A DNA stretch of 64,000 nt from VAZQ01 sp963821505 (GCA_963821505.1 CAWGEH010000006.1:148762-212761), one strand, 5' to 3'; shown: positions 53,830 to 63,159, numbered from the stretch's first letter. Numbers and translations: made by a program. Notes: generated by a model from the sequence alone, not told the origin.

Positions 53830-54318
53830 ATGCCAAAGCGCAGCGCCGGCATCCTGATGTACCGGCGCACAGCGCCGCCCCGGGGCGAGCGGGAGCCGGT
53901 CAGCGCGGGGATCGAGCTGCTGCTGGTGCATCCGGGCGGCCCGTTCTGGGCCAAGAAGGATTGGGGCGCCTGGTCGATCCCGAAAGGGGAATATTCCGAG
54001 ACCGAGGATGCGCTCGCGGTGGCGAAGCGCGAGTTCGAGGAGGAAACCGGCGCTCGTCCGGACGGCGATTTTCTTCCTCTCGGCGAGCTCGTTCAGCCCG
54101 GCCGCAAGGTCGTCACGGCCTGGGGACTCGAAGGCGACTTCGATCCCGCGACGTTGCAGTCCAACACCTTCGAGCTGGAATGGCCGCCCAGGAGCGGGCG
54201 CAAGGCATCGTTCCCGGAAGTCGACCGCGCGCAGTGGTTTTCGCCGGCCGACGCCCGGCGGAAGATTCTTCCCGGACAGAGCGAGTTCGTCACCCGGCTG
54301 CTTGGGGTCGTCGGCTAG
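53830..54318 (+). CDS. NUDIX hydrolase
   Basis: A 162-residue Nudix protein with the canonical box GEYSETEDALAVAKREFEEE followed by TG (GX5EX7REUXEEXGU). The preceding WSIPKGEY and the C-terminal DRAQWFSPADARRKI fit the NTP-pyrophosphohydrolase/DNA-mismatch class. The substrate is unknown. Its TAG stop is the left CTAG edge of repeat B2. It lies 30 nt after the GST gene. Confidence 0.9.
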   Translation: MPKRSAGILMYRRTAPPRGEREPVSAGIELLLVHPGGPFWAKKDWGAWSIPKGEYSETEDALAVAKREFEEETGARPDGDFLPLGELVQPGRKVVTAWGLEGDFDPATLQSNTFELEWPPRSGRKASFPEVDRAQWFSPADARRKILPGQSEFVTRLLGVVG

Positions 54319-54481
54319 TGCCCCGAACCCGAAGTTCGCGCACACCGTGCGGCAAATGCGATCGCGAACTTCGGGTTCAAAAGGGGCACTAGAATCATAG
54401 AGTTGCTAGTGGTCCTCAGATTCCAAAGTTCGTATCTGAGCGTGCTGCGAGTGCTGACGAACTTCGGAATCGGACCACTAG
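54315..54481. repeat. CTAG-bounded palindromic repeat, family B (copy 2)
   Basis: Module B-a (54315-54392, 78 nt) has arms CTAGTGCCCC / GGGGCACTAG and inner CGAACCCGAAGTTCGCG / CGCGAACTTCGGGTTC. A 13-nt linker AATCATAGAGTTG follows, then module B-b (54406-54481) with arms CTAGTGGTCC / GGACCACTAG. It is the inverted counterpart of B1 at 34187-34352. It abuts the IS630 remnant. Confidence 0.92.
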
Positions 54482-54490
54482 TACCCGAAA

Positions 54491-54866
54491 TCAGAGTTGG
54501 TGATACAGGCGGTTTTTGAACCGCCGTTGGTAGACCCTTTTTCTTGGTCCAGGCGAATGGTTCGGCAGTCTCGTTGTACGCTGCGATGAACACATCGATG
54601 TGCTCTGCAATTGCTCGACGGCAGTGAAGGAGGCGCCGTTGAGTGATTGGCCCTGAAGGATCGAAAACCATGTTTCGATCTGATTGAGCCACGACGATCG
54701 GGTCGGGGTGAAATGGAAGTGGACCTTGGGGTTTTCTTGAGCCAGCGCTCGTTCTTCTTGTGCGTATTGAGATTGTCGAGGATGACGTGAAGCGTGCGAT
54801 CCGGGAAGGCGGCAACGAGGCTGTTCATGAAGCCCCCGCTAGCCACAGTAGACCGGTTCAAGCGTC
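54491..54866 (-). mobile_element. IS630-family transposase remnant (5'-truncated, frameshifted)
   Basis: It reads, across at least two frame changes, FMNSLVAAFPDRTLHVILDN then LNTHKKNERWLKK, later REHIDVFIAAYNETAEPFAW-like text, and finally VYQRRFKNRLYHQL-stop. This is the C-terminal part of an IS630 (Tc1/mariner-like) DDE transposase. The N-terminal half is missing; upstream sequence to 55145 shows no related coding text. Repeat B2 starts ten bases beyond its stop. Confidence 0.85.
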
Positions 54867-55145
54867 ACGCCGGCTATACACTGGAGCCGCACCACACTGC
54901 GGTGTTTCTCCGCCCGTGGTTTCGCGAGCTTCTGCAGAGCCGTCTGGCCGCCGCAGCGCTCCAGGTCTCGGCGCGCCTCCTCGGTGAGACGGACGCAATC
55001 CGTCGCGTGCATGCGGTGCGCGAGGCTGCGCGCGTTCGGATGTCCGACATGGGATCAACGCAGTAAGCTCGGCGCCAACTGGCAGGGCGGGCTCACTAGA
55101 CGCGCCGTCAAAGCACGCGGGCTGCGTGCGCCTAAGATCGGAAGG
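54867..55145. other. Unassigned spacer between IS630 remnant and glycosyltransferase
   Basis: 279 nt. A plus-strand reading frame ending at 55066 (HHTAVFLRPWFRELLQSRLA and on) has a protein-like look but no recognised family and no clear start; I do not call it a gene. Confidence 0.4.
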
Positions 55146-56093
55146 TCAGGAAGCGTTTCGGCTCTCGTGGCCGCCATCCACGGGCGGAATGAAGTGTCCC
55201 CTCGCATCCAGAGGAGCAGCAAACCCCGCCCGAAAGCCGACCAGGAACGAACGAAGCCGAGCCAATCGTGGAGGCAGATGTTTCAGATCCACGACTGGAT
55301 GCTTGGCCAGCCAGCGCCAGGCCAATGCGGCGATCGGTCGAATAGCCTGCCGTTTACCCAGGCGAAGCATCTTCGCGTTCGCAGCACCGATTCCGACCAT
55401 GTAGCCGTGAACCACGCGGTCTCTGACATCCCAGCTGCGAAACCCGTAATGATATACGGCGGCATCGGGAGTTTCACAAACGTAGAATCCCGCGAGCAAA
55501 GCGCGCACGGCAATATCTGTATCCTCGGCAGAGTAAAGCTGTGCTCCGGCTCCCAACTCTTCATCGAATCCGCCCAATGCAGTCAGCAAGGAACGTCGTA
55601 TTGCCATGCATGCGCCGACACCTTCCACGCGCGCCTTCTCACGAATGTTGCGGACGACACGAAACCGCTGGGGAGTATACGCCATGACGAAGCCGCTACT
55701 GCGGTCATAGTCCGGTGCGCGCACTGCGCCAAACACGACTCCGACCCGCTCGTCGTGAGCCAAAGCCGTGGCCAATCCCTCCAGCCAACCCGGGCATGTC
55801 TCACAGTCATCGTCCGTGAACGCCAGCAGTTCCGCGCTCGTCTTTCGCCACCCAATATTCCGTGCCCGGGACAGTCCGACCCGCGTGCTCTTCAGTACGG
55901 TCATCCGGCGATCGCCGGCGAAACACGTCAGGGCCTCCCCCGTCAGGGCGCCGTCGCTTTGATCGATGACCGTCAACTCGAAAGGCATCTGGCTGGCCAG
56001 AATCGAACGTACGGCGCGTACCGCATCCTGGGCACGGTTTCGAGTGGCAAGGATGACGGCGAACCTGCCTACAGCGGGCTCGTTCACATGCAC
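55146..56093 (-). CDS. Family 2 glycosyltransferase
   Basis: A GT-A fold inverting glycosyltransferase of 315 residues. The N-terminal FAVILATRNRAQDAVRAVRS, the metal-binding DDD in LLAFTDDDCETCPGWLEGL, and GAGAQLYSAEDTDIAVRALL are typical. It probably adds a sugar to a surface polysaccharide. Start GTG 56093 follows GAGGAA; GTG 56087 is also possible. It is 4 nt downstream of the Gfo/Idh gene, in one operon with it. Confidence 0.83.
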   Translation of the reverse strand: MHVNEPAVGRFAVILATRNRAQDAVRAVRSILASQMPFELTVIDQSDGALTGEALTCFAGDRRMTVLKSTRVGLSRARNIGWRKTSAELLAFTDDDCETCPGWLEGLATALAHDERVGVVFGAVRAPDYDRSSGFVMAYTPQRFRVVRNIREKARVEGVGACMAIRRSLLTALGGFDEELGAGAQLYSAEDTDIAVRALLAGFYVCETPDAAVYHYGFRSWDVRDRVVHGYMVGIGAANAKMLRLGKRQAIRPIAALAWRWLAKHPVVDLKHLPPRLARLRSFLVGFRAGFAAPLDARGHFIPPVDGGHESRNAS

Positions 56094-56097
56094 GAGA

Positions 56098-57192
56098 CTA
56101 TTCCTCGGGAGGGGCCGCCGGAGTGAGAACGGCCGGCGCCCCGGCAACGCGGACGGGTCGTCTGTCCGTGGCGGATGCCGTTGCGGCCAGCACCACGCGC
56201 AATGCTTCGCGGCCATCCTCCACAGTGCATTCGAGAGGCTGGGGTGCGCGGGCCGCATCCAGCAGGTGTGCCCATTCACCCCTGTAGGAATTCCCGTAGT
56301 CGCCGAGACGGCGCCCCTGAGCGATGCCGCGGGGAAACTCGCGAAGAAACCGCTCCATGGCGCGCAGTCGCGAGCCCAGGCCCCCATCGGTTTCTTGCTG
56401 CGCATAGGTCTCGAATCCGTCGAAGCGCTGACCGGCAATGCGCAGGCGCCCCTCACTGCCGCATATTTCCACCTGCATATCGTGGGCCGTTCGTTCCGAC
56501 AGATGCGCGCTCGCCAGCACTCCGTTGGCGAGAACAGCGGTGACCACGGCGTTCTCATCATCCCTGGCGCCGTGGCGGCTCAGGGCGAAAACCTCCTCCA
56601 CTTCCGTACCGAGCAAGTAGCGCCAGAGGTCGAAGAGGTGAACCCCAATCTCTACAAGCGATCCTCCGCCATCTGCGCGGCGGCGCTTCCAATCGGGAAT
56701 ACCGCTGTCGGCACGTGGGCTGTTCCATATGGTGCGGATCGATTCGATGATGCCGAGCGCACCACTGTGAACATATTCACGCGCGCGGCGGATTAGCCTA
56801 TGCCAGCGCATATGGAATCCCATCAAGACCCGGACGTCGTGTTTGCTAGCGAGCTCTACTAGCTTGTCGGCGTGCGCCATTCCGAGAGCGACCGGCTTTT
56901 CGATGAGAACATGACAGCCCGCTTCGATCGCCATCGCAGCTACTTCAAGATGTGCGGCCGGCGGAACAAGAACGCCGATCACGTTTGCAACGCCCGACCG
57001 AATCAAAGATTGTGGATCAGCGAAGACGTGCTCGATGCCATAACGCGAAGCCACGTGGCGCGCGTGCCCTTCGTTCACGTCTCCCACGGCTGTAACCCGC
57101 GCGCCGTCGATTTCGCGTAGCGCAGGCATGTGCTTGTGCTCGCAGACTTCGCCGCATCCGATCAGCCCGATCCGAAGTACTTCTTTATGCAT
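56098..57192 (-). CDS. Gfo/Idh/MocA family oxidoreductase
   Basis: A 364-residue NAD(P)-dependent sugar oxidoreductase. The Rossmann motif LRIGLIGCGEV is at residues 4-14; EKPVALGMAHADKLVELA holds the conserved EKP. It likely modifies a nucleotide sugar or cyclitol for the adjacent glycosyltransferase. Start ATG 57192 (MHKEVLRIG) is preferred over ATG 57267. Gene order (Gfo/Idh then GT2) suggests a small polysaccharide cassette. Confidence 0.83.
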   Translation of the reverse strand: MHKEVLRIGLIGCGEVCEHKHMPALREIDGARVTAVGDVNEGHARHVASRYGIEHVFADPQSLIRSGVANVIGVLVPPAAHLEVAAMAIEAGCHVLIEKPVALGMAHADKLVELASKHDVRVLMGFHMRWHRLIRRAREYVHSGALGIIESIRTIWNSPRADSGIPDWKRRRADGGGSLVEIGVHLFDLWRYLLGTEVEEVFALSRHGARDDENAVVTAVLANGVLASAHLSERTAHDMQVEICGSEGRLRIAGQRFDGFETYAQQETDGGLGSRLRAMERFLREFPRGIAQGRRLGDYGNSYRGEWAHLLDAARAPQPLECTVEDGREALRVVLAATASATDRRPVRVAGAPAVLTPAAPPEE

Positions 57193-57265
57193 CGCCGCAG
57201 GTTTGTAATGATATCGCTGGGCGCGCGCAATGCTCCCCACGCTCGATGCCTCGCGTTGACGCGAC

Positions 57266-57519
57266 ATGAATGAATCGGACTACATCGTCGTTGGCGGAGG
57301 GACCGCCGGCTGCGTAGTCGCCGCACGCGTGGCCGGACGTGGCTGATCGGTGACGCTGCTGGAAGCGGGTGGACCCTACTCACGAGTTTTGGACATTCCT
57401 CTCGTTGGACTGTGGGCCTGGTTGAGGAGACCACAGAGGTATTCTGGACCCATTGGACGGTACCGCAGTCGAGCCTGGGAGGGCGCTCAGTCTGGTATCC
57501 CGGGGGAAGGATCGTCGGA
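57266..57519 (+). pseudogene. GMC-type oxidoreductase, truncated N-terminus
   Basis: It starts MNESDYIVVGGGTAGCVVAA, the FAD motif of choline-dehydrogenase-like GMC enzymes. A TGA stop interrupts at 57344, the text resumes as SVTLLEAGGPYSR, shifts frame near 57430, and continues as FWTHWTVPQSSLGGRSVWYP. It ends at GGRIVG just before the expected second FAD loop. One nonsense, one frameshift and a hard truncation make this a genuine pseudogene. The break at 57520 probably marks the edge of inserted phage-like DNA. Confidence 0.75.
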
Positions 57520-57598
57520 CTACAATTAAGGAAAGTGGCACCCGTCCTGCTATAGCGATGCGATGATCAGGCCACATAGAAACAACTAAGTGGGAACA

Positions 57599-57766
57599 AT
57601 GTTGGACAGACCGCAGAATAAGCACCTCAAGCCGGTCAAGCCTGGCGAAGTTCGCAATCCCGCTGGCCGTCCCAAAGGCTCACGCAACAAGCTGAGCGAT
57701 GCTTTCTTGCAAGCACTTGCCGATGATTTCGAGGCGCACGGCAAAGGGGTTGCGCAGCGATCATAG
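57599..57766 (+). CDS. DUF5681-domain phage-associated protein (short)
   Basis: A 55-residue reading frame beginning MLDRPQNKHLKPVKPGEVRN and PAGRPKGSRNKLSDAFLQAL, the N-terminal signature of DUF5681 proteins that sit ahead of phage terminases in rhizobial genomes. It stops early (GKGVAQRS), where relatives continue for many residues, so it is probably truncated. The 200 nt to the terminase hold an ORF ending RHRKFVRKKK at 57971 that I cannot assign. Confidence 0.6.
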   Translation: MLDRPQNKHLKPVKPGEVRNPAGRPKGSRNKLSDAFLQALADDFEAHGKGVAQRS

Positions 57767-57967
57767 CTGGAGCCAAGCTGACCGCGGTGCGCTGATACGC
57801 TATCACTACCGCCATCCTTATAAGCTTTTGATTTTCCTTTGCCATAAGGCTGACAGCGCGAAGAAGGCTCGCCGCTACGGCGGGTGCCACTCAACGCAAT
57901 GCAAGCGGCAGGCGGGCGCTCTGAGCAGCATGCAACAACGTCACCGTAAGTTTGTGAGGAAGAAGAA

Positions 57968-59402
57968 GTGAAACCGCAATGCACGTTACGTGAAGCGCTC
58001 GAAGACCAGAAATCTTCTGGGCGCATTTCTTGATGGCCCATCGTGGTCAGCATGGCGCGCGATCCTGCTCGCGGTGATGGGCGAGAAGCTGAAGCCTGAC
58101 GAACTGAAGCTCTTCAAGAAGTTCACCGGTCGCGACAAACCGCCGACGCAGCGCGTTGATGAGTTCGTCGGCGTGATCGGGCGAAGAGGTGGCAAGTCCA
58201 GGGCGCTGGCGACCTTGGCGGTCTTCATTGCCGCCCTGTGCCAGCATCCTCGGATCGCAACTGGCGAGCGTGGTGCCGTGTTGTTGATGGCCCCAGATCA
58301 GAAACAGAGCCGCGTCTTGCTTGGTTACTGCCAGGGGGCCTTGGAGTCGTCACCAGTCTTGCAGCGGCTACTCAAGAGTCAGAATGCTGACAGCTTACGC
58401 TCACCAATGGCATCACGATTGCGGTGAGATCATCTTCGTTCCGCCGCATTCGCGGCACGACTTCCGTTGCTGTTCTGTTGGATGAACTCGCGTTCTTTCA
58501 CTCGGAGAATTCGGCCAACTCTGATTTTGAAATCTTGGCCGCGGTGAGACCGACGATGGGGACGACCAACGGCTTGCTCGTTTGCATCTCCTCGCCATAC
58601 GCGCGCCGTGGTGCGTTGTGGGAGTTCTACAAGCGGCATTACGGCCCAGACGGCGATCCGGGCATCCTCGTGGCCCATGGTGCCAGTCGCGACTTCAATC
58701 CTGAGTTAGCGCAGTCGATTGTGGACCGCGCGATGGAGCGTGACACCGCGGCGGCCAATGCCGAGTACGGCGCGCAGTTCAGAACCGACGTCGAGGGCTA
58801 CATCACGCAGGAGGCCGTCGAGGCTTCGCGTTAGCCTTGGCGCGCGAGAGCGGGCGCCGGATAAGAGGAACCTTTATTTGGGGTTCTGTGACCCCTCCGG
58901 AGGCAGCAGCAACTCGATGACGATGGCCATAGCGCACGTCGAGGGCAAAACCGTGGTGCTCGATTGCTTGAGAGAGCGGAAACCACCGTTTAACCCCGAG
59001 GCGGTTGTTGACGAATTTGCCGCGGTGTTGAAGACCTATCGGTGTTCGGCTGTTACTGGCGACCGCTATGCTGGCGAATGGGTGGCGTCGCAATTCACTA
59101 AGCGTGGAATCTTCTATGCGCCATGCGATCAGTCGAAGTCGGAGCTGTACCGGGACTTGCTGCCGATCGTGAACAGCGGCGGAGTTGACCTACTCGAGCA
59201 CGACCGGCTCAAGCAGCAGCTCGTCGGCCTAGAGCGGCGCACGGCGCGCAGCGGGAAAAACTCTATAGACCACGCGCCGGGTGCCCATGATGACGACGTC
59301 GCCAACGCTGCGGCGGGTGCTATCGTCACAGGCCTCAAGAAGGGACCGGGGGTCCCTGGCTTTCGAGGGCCGATCAAATTTCCAAAGATGTACGTTGTGT
59401 GA
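57968..59402 (+). pseudogene. Phage terminase large subunit, read with three frameshifts
   Basis: The packaging ATPase/nuclease. Walker A is VGVIGRRGGKSRALATLA and Walker B is VAVLLDELAFFHSE. The nuclease part includes GFCDPSGGSSNSMTMAIAHV and VTGDRYAGEWVASQF. Frames change at about 58011 (GAAATC; GAATC restores DQNLLGAFLDG), about 58390 and about 58828. Corrected, it has 478 codons. The GTG 57968 start overlaps the preceding ORF stop. No portal, capsid or tail gene follows, so the prophage is reduced to this fragment. Confidence 0.78.
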
Positions 59403-59620
59403 TGACGTTCACGCCAGCAGAGGACTTGGCGCGACACGTTCGGTTCCAAGCCGACTACGACGACGGTACCACCGACGCGTTTGCTATTCCGGAAGCGACG
59501 TTGCAACAGGGGGATGCGCCATCGGTTCTTCGCACCATCGCGCACGAATGGCAACGGGACGGCTACATCAAACCCGGCACCATCGTCTCGGTGCGGGTCA
59601 AGCGATTCGTGCTGAACTAA
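59402..59620 (+). CDS. Small hypothetical protein next to terminase
   Basis: A 72-residue protein MTFTPAEDLARHVRFQADYD with acidic and aromatic residues and the conserved-looking SVLRTIAHEWQRDGYIKPGTIVSVRVKR. The start overlaps the terminase stop (TGATG), so it is translationally coupled. No family recognised. A hairpin follows 6 nt past the stop. Confidence 0.6.
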   Translation: MTFTPAEDLARHVRFQADYDDGTTDAFAIPEATLQQGDAPSVLRTIAHEWQRDGYIKPGTIVSVRVKRFVLN

Positions 59621-59626
59621 AGATAA

Positions 59627-59649
59627 GGGGCCGCCAAAGTGACGGCCCC
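59627..59649 (+). terminator. Hairpin after terminase cluster
   Basis: Stem GGGGCCG / CGGCCCC with a 9-nt loop; no T-run follows. Perhaps a transcript-end or stabilising hairpin. Confidence 0.45.
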
Positions 59650-59671
59650 GAGGCGGTCAAGCGAGTCTTGC

Positions 59672-59764
59672 ATGGAGTTGGCGCGCCAGTACGGGGTCTG
59701 TCACAGCACGATCATTCGCGCGAGACAGGGCACCACTTGGAAGTCTGTGAAGGGTAGGCCGTGA
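59672..59764 (+). pseudogene. Short helix-turn-helix fragment
   Basis: Thirty codons reading MELARQYGVCHSTIIRARQG plus a TTWKSVKGRP tail. This resembles the HTH at the end of phage HNH-endonuclease-type proteins. No complete gene is present around it. About 75 nt of unassigned sequence follow before the next gene. Confidence 0.35.
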
Positions 59765-59838
59765 GGAAAGATCGTCGGCACCATCCGCGCCATCGGAGCT
59801 GAATATAGCATTCGTCGTGTCCATCACTCGCCGCGATA

Positions 59839-60087
59839 TCAGGACTTGCGCATGATCTTCTTCGCAATTCCCTCGGCGACTGTCCGCTCTGCCTGCGGAA
59901 TGAATGGTTTGCTGCTCCAACCCGGCCGGGATGAGGAAGGGCTATGCGCGCCGGGTTCGCATCGTGTCACCGGATGGGCGGCGATCTCTTTTTCAAGCCG
60001 AGCGGCCTCTTCTTCCCGCGTCTCACCAATCAACACGCGCTTTCCTTTGGGCCCCGAATAGGGTCGCGTCGTTTTGTTGAAGCTCAT
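59839..60087 (-). CDS. Hypothetical protein (82 aa)
   Basis: It starts MSFNKTTRPYSGPKGKRVLI with SD GGAGAT seven bases upstream of ATG 60087. It has an acidic helix (GETREEEAARLEKEIAAHP) and a C-terminal helix AERTVAEGIAKKIMRKS. No family recognised. A minus-strand terminator lies about 100 nt upstream of its start. Confidence 0.6.
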   Translation of the reverse strand: MSFNKTTRPYSGPKGKRVLIGETREEEAARLEKEIAAHPVTRCEPGAHSPSSSRPGWSSKPFIPQAERTVAEGIAKKIMRKS

Positions 60088-60185
60088 CGAGAAATCTCCG
60101 AAATGGTTGTCAGCCCTGCACAGAGGTGCATCGACCACCGTGACTGGCTGCGGGTTATTATGATCGCTAACCGGCGAGAGGATGT

Positions 60186-60221
60186 AAAAAAAGGGAGCTT
60201 GGCCCATTGGGCCATGCTCCC
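60186..60221 (-). terminator. Minus-strand intrinsic terminator
   Basis: On the minus strand, GGGAGC...GCTCCC with a nested GGCCCATTGGGCC and a run of seven T. It sits upstream of the 60087 gene, so it may be an attenuator or end a small RNA. Confidence 0.75.
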
Positions 60222-60362
60222 CCCGATATTTCCCCGTTTTTTCCCTCTCGTCTTCGCGCGGTTTCGTTGATGAATAGAGTCAGTGACCATGGCGAATGTC
60301 GGGCACTTACAAATCTCCCAATAATTAAATTTGCTCCGTTGCGGACGTCGCTTGGGTGAAAT

Positions 60363-60398
60363 AAAAAAAAGGCACCCAACCAGCTAGGTTTAGTGCCT
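60363..60398 (-). terminator. Second minus-strand intrinsic terminator
   Basis: On the minus strand AGGCAC...GTGCCT followed by T8. With the first one it bounds about 140 nt without a gene. Sequence 60222-60587 otherwise holds nothing recognisable and is AT-richer than the chromosome core. Confidence 0.75.
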
Positions 60399-60587
60399 CA
60401 GAAGCGCTTTAAAGCGCGTGCGCCGGGAGGGAAAAGCCGACGCATAACGGGCAACGTCACTAGACGGGGGGAGCTAGCAATCGACGTTACCCAGACATCC
60501 CTTTAACTAATAAGCCGGGGTGCCATGTTCAAGGGGGGCTGCCCCTTACACAAGTAAGTTGCCCACTGAATTGGCCACATTTGGGTT

Positions 60588-61364
60588 ATGATGATCCTCA
60601 GCTCACTAGCTTCGTCAACTCGTAGAAATGCGGGAAGTGAAGCCGTGAAGGTTCTAAAAACTCATCTCCCGAAGGTCATCAACGAGTTGATGTGTGAGCT
60701 CACAGTCGATGACGTTCTCGACCATATGCACCGGGACTTGCGAGAGATCGGCGTCGGAGACTTCGGCGTATTCCGCTTTACCTACGAGGGCCTGCCACTC
60801 GAAAAGTGGCTATTGGGGGCAAGAGTTGAGAAAGGGAAGGTTGCACGGCATGTGCGTAAAGGCGAACTTCAAGCCAGCCCGGTGTACCGGCACTGTAAGA
60901 AGGTCCTAGAACCCTTCTTCTGGTACGACACTCCTCACGAGGCCTACGACGACGAGAGGTTTAAGCGGGCTAGGGAGGATGGTGTTCCAGAGGCGCTCGT
61001 CGTTCCCGTTCCAGGCCCGAAAGGCGCGATTGGGGTGGGCTGGTTTGGCAGCGCCACGAACAGCCGCTCCGAGCTGCACAAGCATCGCTTCACCATTCAG
61101 GTCATCTGCATGGCAGGCTTCTATCGCCTGAAAGACCTCGTTGCTCCTCCTGAAGAGCCTACTCAATCGCGATTGAGCAAAAGAGAGCGGGAGATTTTGG
61201 TTGGAGTTGCCAAAGGCATGTCGTCTGAAGAGATCGGAGACATGCTCCATCTCTCAGACCGAACCGTCGATTGGCACATCGAGCAAGTGATGAAAAGGCT
61301 CGACGCTAAGAATAGGGTTCAGGCTGTCGTCCTCGCCATGCAGAAGGGTGCTCTCACTATTTGA
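60588..61364 (+). CDS. LuxR-type autoinducer-binding transcription regulator (LuxR solo)
   Basis: A 258-residue protein. Residues about 30-180 form the autoinducer-binding domain (VYRHCKKVLEPFFWYD, DGVPEALVVPVPGPKGAIGVGWFGS). The C-terminus is a GerE/LuxR HTH (LSKREREILVGVAKGMSSEE, then HLSDRTVDWHIEQVMKRLDAKNRVQAV). No luxI synthase lies in the window. Start ATG 60588 or an internal GTG near 60644 (VKVLKTHLPK) is possible. Low GC and gene-poor surroundings suggest acquired DNA. Confidence 0.85.
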   Translation: MMILSSLASSTRRNAGSEAVKVLKTHLPKVINELMCELTVDDVLDHMHRDLREIGVGDFGVFRFTYEGLPLEKWLLGARVEKGKVARHVRKGELQASPVYRHCKKVLEPFFWYDTPHEAYDDERFKRAREDGVPEALVVPVPGPKGAIGVGWFGSATNSRSELHKHRFTIQVICMAGFYRLKDLVAPPEEPTQSRLSKREREILVGVAKGMSSEEIGDMLHLSDRTVDWHIEQVMKRLDAKNRVQAVVLAMQKGALTI

Positions 61365-62001
61365 TCGTTAACGCCAGCGTCGTTCGGATTCTCGCGTGAA
61401 TAGACATACGCAAGCGCCTGACAATTGGCATCGCAGACTTTAAGTCCACCGGATCGTCTCGACGGTCCACGGCGGCGGGAATTTTCGTTCGCTCATTTCT
61501 CGATATTATAGAAGGGCGTTCGACCGACCCAAGGAGCGCGGGCACAGTTATTCAACCAAACAACCGACAAACCGAGCAGAAGCTAGGCCAAAACAAGTGC
61601 CGCAATCATCAAGCGGCCCCTGCATAGAGCAGCGGCGCGAACCACCCCGGTCGGGTTCGAATGGGTCTTGCTGGATCGTCATACGAAATAATTTCAGGTG
61701 ACGTAGGAAGGTTCCCGATAGGAACACCCGATTAATCGCGGGTTAAATCAATGTCGGCAGCCGAGGTTGGCGACTCTGGGCGGGTCACTTCAAAGGCTGC
61801 CGCAATCAGCCTGATCCGCTGAGAGAAGCCCGATTTGCGTCCACCGCAGCCGGGTTTCTCGTGTACGAATCCGTCCTGCAATAAGAATTCGTGTTAGTCG
61901 CAGGTGAGGATTAATATTAATTATCATCGGCAAAGCGGGGTCACAGGCCCGCTGGTGACTGAGAGCTTTAAGTCTCCCGCCTGCAACAAAGGATGGGAGG
62001 C
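61365..62001. other. Gene-poor spacer
   Basis: 637 nt with no ORF that looks real, no tRNA and no clear repeat. AT-richer than the core genome. Possibly degraded mobile DNA. Confidence 0.6.
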
Positions 62002-62268
62002 ATGCCCGGTGATCCCAAAGAAGCTCGTGCCCACGCGGCGAACTGTATGCAGCTTGCGGAGACGGCGAGCGGTCCGACGCTACAGAAAACCTTCGCCGAT
62101 CTAGCAAAGCAGTGGAACAGGCTAGCAAACGAGCTAGATGATGCCCATGCGCTTCAAAAAGCACTGAACGAGCTAGACCTCAAGGAGGCCACCACCTCCG
62201 ATGGTGACTTATCGTCCCTTGAGAAGGCGAACGCCAGTCAACAAGCGCCACGCATTCGCTTACCGTGA
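62002..62268 (+). CDS. Small conserved hypothetical protein (88 aa)
   Basis: It starts MPGDPKEARAHAANCMQLAE, then ASGPTLQKTFADLAKQWNRLANELDDAHAL. This is the all-helical pattern of a small protein family widespread in Bradyrhizobium (MPxDPKxCREHAxxCxxLA type). SD GGGAGG precedes ATG 62002. Function unknown. Confidence 0.7.
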   Translation: MPGDPKEARAHAANCMQLAETASGPTLQKTFADLAKQWNRLANELDDAHALQKALNELDLKEATTSDGDLSSLEKANASQQAPRIRLP

Positions 62269-63159
62269 CGCACCTTCCACTGGCAGCGGAAAGTGAAGCA
62301 CGTTGGCAATTTCGTTGCTGTGTTGGGCCGCGCTGTTCGGCGTGCTTCCTCGCTTTCCAGTTTTGGTAGGTCGCCCACTGAAGCCGACGCCCCTTCGTAC
62401 CGTTCAAAGCAAACGGTTAGGATTACATCTTTTTCTCTTCGCACATTTTGGTGGTGGCATTCCAGGTGCCGCCTGACCTTCGCGCAATCAGCCTCGGTCT
62501 TTGCCGCAGTCACGTCTCCCGCTCCGGCTGTCAGTGGAGGATTTGCACGCGCTTCACGCTATGCGACGAGCCATAGACTTTTGATGTTCTCTCGGCTCTC
62601 CTGTGGTGCTCTGTCGGGCATATAGGAGTGATGGTTGCGCGACGAAGCCCCGGCGCGGGGAGAGCCGCTTTTCTCCAGCTTGCGCTCATTGGATAGGCTG
62701 TGCTTGGGGGCTGGGGATCCACCTGTCGTATATAACGTGCAGCGACGGCAGCGGCGTCGAGTTCACCAGCGGCAAGCGGTCAGGGTGCGCTTCCTGGGGA
62801 GCGCCGACCGAAGCCGACTCCCTTGCTGGGGTTATCCCCTCTAATTCTGCGGCCCAAAGCCTGTAGAAATTGGTATGCGTGACGACCAAACAGTATTTTG
62901 AGCATTGGCTAAATTCTTCCAAGGCTGTCTTCACCTACGCCCGCATTCGCTTCTGGCGAATGGCTTTGAGAAGCCGACGTCTCAATCCCTTTCCCCAGCA
63001 AGGTTGGCAGCTTGGCGATGTTGCTCGCTATCCGACGCGCTTCGTCAAGAGTAGCGATTTGGCGATTGCAGCATCAAGCTTGTCTGGGTGACCGTAATCA
63101 GCATTAGCCTGCTGAGAGGACCCGGCCTTGCGTCCACCGCGCGGGCACGGGTTGCTGGC
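62269..63159. other. Gene-free region with scattered GAAGCCGAC motifs
   Basis: 891 nt. Every ORF is short and unconvincing. The string GAAGCCGAC recurs at about 62375, 62810 and 62970, twice beside a CTTGCTGGGG or its complement CCCCAGCAAG. Looks like decayed repeats. Confidence 0.5.

Noticed and set aside
54794..55066. Plus-strand 90-codon frame overlapping the IS630 remnant
   Set aside because: Its first third is antisense to the transposase and no family or ribosome site supports it.
62269..63159. CRISPR-like array of GAAGCCGAC strings
   Set aside because: Only three short, unevenly spaced, imperfect copies; no regular repeat-spacer pattern and no cas genes.
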